Assembly (NCBI GenBank): GCA_049603835.1
Contig: JBMYSZ010000001.1
Location: 1-64,000 of the forward strand
Direction: 5' to 3'
Length of the DNA: 64,000 nucleotides
DNA from: Mangrovicoccus sp049603835
GTDB lineage: Bacteria; Pseudomonadota; Alphaproteobacteria; Rhodobacterales; Rhodobacteraceae
This document shows positions 60,122-64,000 of the stretch, piece by piece (the first letter of the stretch is position 1; each line of letters opens with the position of its first letter). The translations under genes were made by a program, and so were the position numbers. The notes under the pieces were generated by a model that ran no database searches, was not told where the DNA came from, and saw nothing but the letters and a program-made list of their open reading frames with translations.

Positions 60122-61532
60122 AGAACAAGGTCGGAAGATAGAAAACGATCTGCGGGAAAAGATACATCAGCACCATAGAGATGAACACGCAGAGCAAGAA
60201 AGGCATACAGCCGGCAAAGATCTCGGTCAGCTTTACCTGAGGCGGGGCGATGCCTTTGAGGTAATAGGCCGACATCGCCATGGGCGGGGTGAGGAAGCTG
60301 GTCTGCAAATTCAGCGCTACGAGAACGCCGAAAAATAGCGGATCGATCTCGAAAAACGCCAAAAGTGGCAGGAAGATCGGCACAAAAATGATGATGATCT
60401 CCGACCATTCCAGCGGCCAGCCCAGCAAGAAGATGATGAGCTGCGCCAAGATCAGGAACATCACCGGCGAGATATCGAGACCCTGCACAAATTCGCTAAT
60501 CACATGCTCGCCTCCAAGATAGCTGAAGACAGCGGCAAACACATAAGAGCCGACAAACAGCCAGCAGACCATGGCTGTGGTGCGGGCGGTCAGGTAAACG
60601 CTTTCGCGTAGCCTCTCCCAGGTCATCGACCGATAGGCAAAGGCCAGGCCGATCCCGCCCAAAGCACCGATAGAGGCGGCCTCGGTCGGGGTTGCCAGGC
60701 CGAACAGGATCGAACCCAGTACCGCAAAGATCAGCACCGCTAGGGGCAGAAAGCTGGTGGCGATCATAAGCAAAAGCCGCCCCATGGGCACATCGGGGAT
60801 ATGCTCATCGCTGGGGCGCGGCGCAACAGAGGGCTGCAAGATCGCCCGGCCCATCACATAAGCCAGATAAAGCCCCACCAAGGTCAGCCCCGGCAGCAAG
60901 GCCCCGGCATAAAGCCGCACGATCGAGACATTCGACGCCGCCGCATAAACAATCAGCATGATCGAGGGCGGGATCAAAATTCCAAGCGTACCGCCCGCGC
61001 AGATGATCCCACTGGCAAAGGAATTGTCATAGCGCGCCTTGAGCATCGCGGGCAGGGCAAGCAGCCCCATCAGCGTAACCACCGCGCCGACAATCCCTGT
61101 GGCTGTCGCGAACAGGGCGCAAGTGATCAGGGCCGCCACGCCCATAGAGCCCGGAACATTCTTGGCGGCGATATTGAGCGTGGTAAACAGGCGATCCACA
61201 ATATTGGCCCGCTCCACAATATAACCCATGAACAGGAAGAGCGGCACAGCGGTCAAAACCTCATTGGACATGACCGTATAGGTCTGGTTCACAAAGAGAT
61301 CGAATATTCGGTTATTGAGAAAACCCTCTAGATAGGTGCTTGTCCCATCCCACCAGCTGGCATCCTCGCCCAGCCGGTTATAGTCGCGCCACATGCGGCG
61401 CTCATCCCAATAAGCGTAATAGCCAAAGCCAATGCCCATAGCCATGAGCGTGAAGGCAATGGGAAAGCCCAGGAAAACCATAAAGATGAAAAGCCCCAAC
61501 ATCATCAGGGCAATCTGAGGATCGCTAATCAT
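60111..61532 (-). CDS. dctM: TRAP transporter large permease (DctM), operon 2
   Basis: 473 residues, longer than the uronate DctM because of a ~45-residue insert after the first helix (YYAYWDERRMWRDYNRLGEDASWWDG). This is typical of the TRAP branch for keto acids and mannitol-like substrates. About 12-13 helices; signatures VPLFLFMGYIVER, LITCALFATATGIVGAVVTLMG and TLGILIPPSIMLIVYA. Overlaps dctQ by 4 nt and the amidase gene by 11 nt. Confidence 0.94.
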   Translation of the reverse strand: MISDPQIALMMLGLFIFMVFLGFPIAFTLMAMGIGFGYYAYWDERRMWRDYNRLGEDASWWDGTSTYLEGFLNNRIFDLFVNQTYTVMSNEVLTAVPLFLFMGYIVERANIVDRLFTTLNIAAKNVPGSMGVAALITCALFATATGIVGAVVTLMGLLALPAMLKARYDNSFASGIICAGGTLGILIPPSIMLIVYAAASNVSIVRLYAGALLPGLTLVGLYLAYVMGRAILQPSVAPRPSDEHIPDVPMGRLLLMIATSFLPLAVLIFAVLGSILFGLATPTEAASIGALGGIGLAFAYRSMTWERLRESVYLTARTTAMVCWLFVGSYVFAAVFSYLGGEHVISEFVQGLDISPVMFLILAQLIIFLLGWPLEWSEIIIIFVPIFLPLLAFFEIDPLFFGVLVALNLQTSFLTPPMAMSAYYLKGIAPPQVKLTEIFAGCMPFLLCVFISMVLMYLFPQIVFYLPTLFYGS

Positions 61533-62113
61533 AGATGGCTGTCCTCATCGGTTTTATTGGCGGCTGCGATCAGGATATCTTCGGTTTCCTGCACGTCTTC
61601 TTCGGCGGTTAGCCATTCATTATTACGGATCGCATGAATGCAGCGAAATACCTGCGCAATGCCTTGGACGAACAGCAAAATACCGGCTGCCACGATCACG
61701 GTTTTGAACTGATAGACTGGCACGCCCGCAGGGGAATTCACCGAAACTTCGCCATATTGCCAGCTGCGCGCCGCATATTTCCATCCGGCAAAGATCAGGG
61801 CCAAGACACCGGGAAAGAAGAAGAGGAAATAGAGCACCAGATCCAGCTTGGCCTGGGTCTTAGGCTGCCAAAGCCGATACAGGAAATCCCCGCGCACATG
61901 GCCGCCACGGCTGAGCGTATAGGCGCCTGCCATCATGAAAAGCGTGCCGTATAGGATAAAGCTCACATCCAGCGCCCAAGCTGTAGGGCTGTTGAGCACA
62001 TAGCGCACGAAGACCTCATAGCCCGTGCCCACGGCCATGAGAATTATCAGCCAGGCAAAGGCCTTGCCGAACCAAGCCGATAGATTATCGGCGAAGCGGA
62101 TATAGGAATACAT
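61529..62113 (-). CDS. dctQ: TRAP transporter small permease (DctQ), operon 2
   Basis: 194 residues with four helices: AWLIILMAVGTGYEVFVRYVLNSPTAWALDVSFILYGTLFMMAGAYTLSRGGHVRGD is the DctQ signature. The acidic C-terminus (EEDVQETEDILIAA) is cytoplasmic. It lies 83 nt after dctP, with a strong stem-loop in between, and overlaps dctM by 4 nt. Confidence 0.93.
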   Translation of the reverse strand: MYSYIRFADNLSAWFGKAFAWLIILMAVGTGYEVFVRYVLNSPTAWALDVSFILYGTLFMMAGAYTLSRGGHVRGDFLYRLWQPKTQAKLDLVLYFLFFFPGVLALIFAGWKYAARSWQYGEVSVNSPAGVPVYQFKTVIVAAGILLFVQGIAQVFRCIHAIRNNEWLTAEEDVQETEDILIAAANKTDEDSHL

Positions 62114-62145
62114 GAGCAGATCACCCTAGCAGGCGCGATGGGAAA

Positions 62146-62171
62146 CCCCTCACGCGATAGGGCGTGAGGGG
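62146..62171 (-). terminator. Stem-loop between dctP and dctQ, operon 2
   Basis: CCCCTCACGC (62146-62155) and GCGTGAGGGG (62162-62171) form a perfect 10-bp stem with a 6-nt loop just after dctP. In the direction of transcription it is followed only by TTT, so it fits an mRNA-stabilising or weak attenuating hairpin better than a full terminator. Confidence 0.6.
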
Positions 62172-62196
62172 CGATTTTAGCGATTGAGGCGGGGGA

Positions 62197-63318
62197 TTAG
62201 CCCAGCTTCAACTTGCCTGGGAAGTAATGGTTATAGGCAAGCGCGTAATCCGGCGCGTTCATCAGCTCATAGAAGGTGACCTGCTCAACCCAAGCGCGTT
62301 GGCTGTCGAGCACCTTCTTCATGAAAGGATCGGCCTCAAGGGTTGGGATCAGCTTATCCCAAGCCTGGATCTGCGCATCTAGGATGTCTTTCGATGTCCG
62401 ATGCACGGTCACGCCGCCTTCGTCCTGAAGCCATTGCAGATCCGCAGAGTAGCGGCGCATGGCTTTCGCGGTATTTGCGGTAGAGGCCGCTTCAACCCCA
62501 TGCACCAAGATGGCGCGCAGATCTGGGTCCAGCTCTTCCATGAAGAATTTGGAGAAGAGGAATTCAAAGCTTTCCGAGGCCTGGTGATAGGAAGAAAGAT
62601 AGTAGTTCTTCGCCACATCATGGGCGCCGAAATCTTTGTCCGAGCTGGGATTGTTGAACTCAAAGGCATCGATCACACCGCGCTCCATCGCGGGGACGAT
62701 CTCGCCACCGGGAAGCTGCGCCACTGACATGCCCATGGATTGCAGCAGATCCGCCGCCAGGCCCACAGTACGATATTTGAAGCCCTCAAGATCAGAGGCT
62801 TGGTTCACCTCGCCTTTGAACCAACCGAAGGGCTGGGCAAACATGGGAAAGCCCATATAGCCTTCTACATCGAGGCCCATAATATCCTGGGTCAGCTCGT
62901 TATAAAGATCCTTGCCGCCGCCTTCATAGAACCAGCTCAGCATCGTCGTGGCCGAGCCACCGAAAACCGGGCCTGTGCCGAATAGCGAGGCGGCTTTGTT
63001 TTTGCCATACCAGTAAACCGGCACGGAATGGGCGGCATCAAGCAGACCATCATTGACCGCATCAAGCACCTGGAAGGCCGCCACAACCGCGCCTGCGGGC
63101 AGCAGATCGACCTTCAGGCGACCGCCTGACATGGCTTCGACGCGGTCGGTGTAATCTTTGGCGAATTCCTGCCAGATATTGGAGGCCGACCAAGAGGTCT
63201 GCATCTTCATCACAATGGGCGCATTGGCCAAAACAGCCGGAGCCGCCAAAGTGGTTGCACCGCCGGCAAGCGCTGTGGTCCGCAGGAATTTCCTGCGGTT
63301 CATTTTCGTATCAGACAT
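62197..63318 (-). CDS. dctP: TRAP transporter substrate-binding protein (DctP), Tat-exported, operon 2
   Basis: 373 residues. Twin-arginine signal MNRRKFLRTTALAGGATTLAAPAVLA. DctP fold of the TakP-like branch: MQTSWSASNIWQEFAKDYTDRVEAMSGGRLKVDLLPAGAVV, YRTVGLAADLLQSMGMSVAQLPGGEIVPAMERGVIDAFEFNNPSSD with the substrate Arg in FKYRT. Relatives bind 2-oxo acids or lactate as metal complexes. With the amidase in the operon, the ligand may be an organic acid or amide. Other ligands remain possible. Confidence 0.93.
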   Translation of the reverse strand: MSDTKMNRRKFLRTTALAGGATTLAAPAVLANAPIVMKMQTSWSASNIWQEFAKDYTDRVEAMSGGRLKVDLLPAGAVVAAFQVLDAVNDGLLDAAHSVPVYWYGKNKAASLFGTGPVFGGSATTMLSWFYEGGGKDLYNELTQDIMGLDVEGYMGFPMFAQPFGWFKGEVNQASDLEGFKYRTVGLAADLLQSMGMSVAQLPGGEIVPAMERGVIDAFEFNNPSSDKDFGAHDVAKNYYLSSYHQASESFEFLFSKFFMEELDPDLRAILVHGVEAASTANTAKAMRRYSADLQWLQDEGGVTVHRTSKDILDAQIQAWDKLIPTLEADPFMKKVLDSQRAWVEQVTFYELMNAPDYALAYNHYFPGKLKLG

Positions 63319-63746
63319 ATTTTCCTCCCATAGCGGACCTTCGTTGAGGCCCAGCTGTTTTCCGCTTTTGCGCGCTGTGACACGGGCGCGGATAATCTAA
63401 GAATTCCTCATCTCGGGATAAAATCAAGGGCAAGCGAGGCAGAAATTGTCCATTTTGGTCAGAAAATGCAGCCAATCAGACGAATTACCTAGGGTCTGAG
63501 AAATATTCAGGGCTGGATGTCGGGAGCTGCTGCGTCCTATGGCTGGGGCAGAACTGGCAATCCGTAAGATTTTTTAGAGACACTGTCCGCGCATCCGAAT
63601 GACGCGCAGACAGTGTTCGTTGCCCTCGCTTTGCAGGGCTCTTAGCGGCCCGCAATGCGCGAAAGCATCCCCCTCCCAGGTGATGTTTTAACCTTCTGTC
63701 AATGATTCACCCATGCCGGGTAGTAGTGATGTACTACGGTATGCAT
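63319..63746. other. Intergenic region with strong hairpins
   Basis: About 430 nt holding the dctP promoter on the left and the end of the RHH gene on the right. A long interrupted stem occurs at 63580-63616: ACACTGTC and GCGC pair with GCGC and GACAGTGT, one mismatch apart. T-tracts do not follow on either strand. A smaller palindrome GTAGTA-N6-TACTAC lies at 63720-63737. No credible ORF seen. Confidence 0.5.
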
Positions 63747-64000
63747 TCATTCAGCTGGGGTAGAAATAATTTCTGATCGATTTCGTTCATGCAAGCAAAC
63801 GCATCGCAAAATTGAACTGAAATTCGCCATTTCTCCGTGTTTTTCCAGCAAGGACGCATGCAAACTAGAAATGTAATTGGGCGTTGTGCGATTTTCCGAG
63901 GCAGCCAAAGAATCCAAGATTTCCCAGAATACGCGCTCTAGCCGGATCGACGTGCTTTGGCCATTCAAACGCAATCGGCGCGTTTGGGGTTCGAATTTTT
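63747..64000 (-). CDS. Ribbon-helix-helix domain protein, 5' end outside the window
   Basis: At least 84 codons; the frame stays open to the right edge and reads PQTRRLRLNGQSTSIRLERVFWEILDSLA, so the true start is probably beyond 64000 rather than the TTG at 63974. This matches the RHH_4 family (pattern TSIRLE..FW..L, then ASILRCVCL). The ribbon-helix-helix fold usually binds DNA as a dimer. It has an unusually long C-terminal extension (HERNRSEIISTPAE). Target unknown. Confidence 0.82.
   Translation of the reverse strand, partial: KFEPQTRRLRLNGQSTSIRLERVFWEILDSLAASENRTTPNYISSLHASLLEKHGEMANFSSILRCVCLHERNRSEIISTPAE

Noticed and set aside
1..64000. CRISPR array, tRNA, rRNA, integrase or insertion sequence
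   Set aside because: Read through for regularly spaced repeats, tRNA cloverleaf ends and transposase motifs; none found. The RTX repeats are coding and the palindromic repeats are too few and dispersed.

Overview
The window looks like chromosomal DNA of an alphaproteobacterium of the family Rhodobacteraceae (roseobacter type). Supporting signs are moderately high GC, several DctPQM (TRAP) transporters, RTX-repeat exoproteins, a VPLPA-CTERM-type surface protein, betaine-lipid genes (plcP-btaA-btaB), a GTTC-N7-GTTC LexA box and the pleD/DUF3572 gene pair. No rRNA, tRNA, CRISPR array, insertion sequence or phage gene was seen.

Layout. 1-398: 5' part of a frameshifted RTX gene running off the left edge. 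815-7941: valS, a VPLPA-CTERM-like protein, a DUF2235 hydrolase, and a YHS / rhodanese / secreted esterase trio. 8007-12464: a 1485-residue RTX protein with seven internal modules, the last five spaced exactly 163 residues apart. 12793-23297: a uronate island. A minus-strand operon uxaC-dctP-dctQ-dctM-kdgF-kduI-kduD-uxuB-uxuA imports and converts saturated and 4,5-unsaturated uronates to 2-keto-3-deoxygluconate (KDG); the divergent gntR-kdgK pair regulates it and phosphorylates KDG. 23294-35043: gbpR divergent from chvE-gguA-gguB, then sugar-acid dehydratase, galactose dehydrogenase, aldose epimerase, semialdehyde dehydrogenase, KDPGal aldolase and a sugar lactonase. This is an oxidative D-galactose/L-arabinose route.

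35157-40000: the phosphate-starvation lipid-remodelling set plcP-btaA-btaB, with a DUF1045 2H phosphoesterase nearby. 40088-47120: metG, an AT-rich orphan sulfotransferase-like gene, YceI, an orphan SOS-controlled ImuA-like gene, an aldo/keto reductase, a Nudix hydrolase and a DUF983 protein. 47287-49378: EF-hand protein, ECF sigma factor, membrane anti-sigma candidate and CnrX-like metal-resistance protein. 49514-54091: two c-di-GMP loci, pleD with DUF3572 and an H-NOX with an HNOBA-GGDEF cyclase. 54215-58407: ugpBAEC glycerol-3-phosphate ABC transporter. 58611-63318: a second TRAP transporter with an amidase and a 53-residue membrane protein. A ribbon-helix-helix gene runs off the right edge.

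Themes. The window is rich in scavenging functions: uronates, galactose/arabinose, glycerophosphodiesters and organic acids. Four binding-protein genes are each followed by a stem-loop before the permease genes, which suggests a shared way of making more binding protein than permease. Two families of intergenic palindromic repeats occur with compensatory base changes, so they are probably selected as RNA or DNA hairpins. The least ordinary items are the 163-residue RTX architecture with a hairpin over its ribosome-binding site, the divergent H-NOX next to a diguanylate cyclase without the usual inhibitory site, and the orphan ImuA gene with an SOS box inside its promoter.
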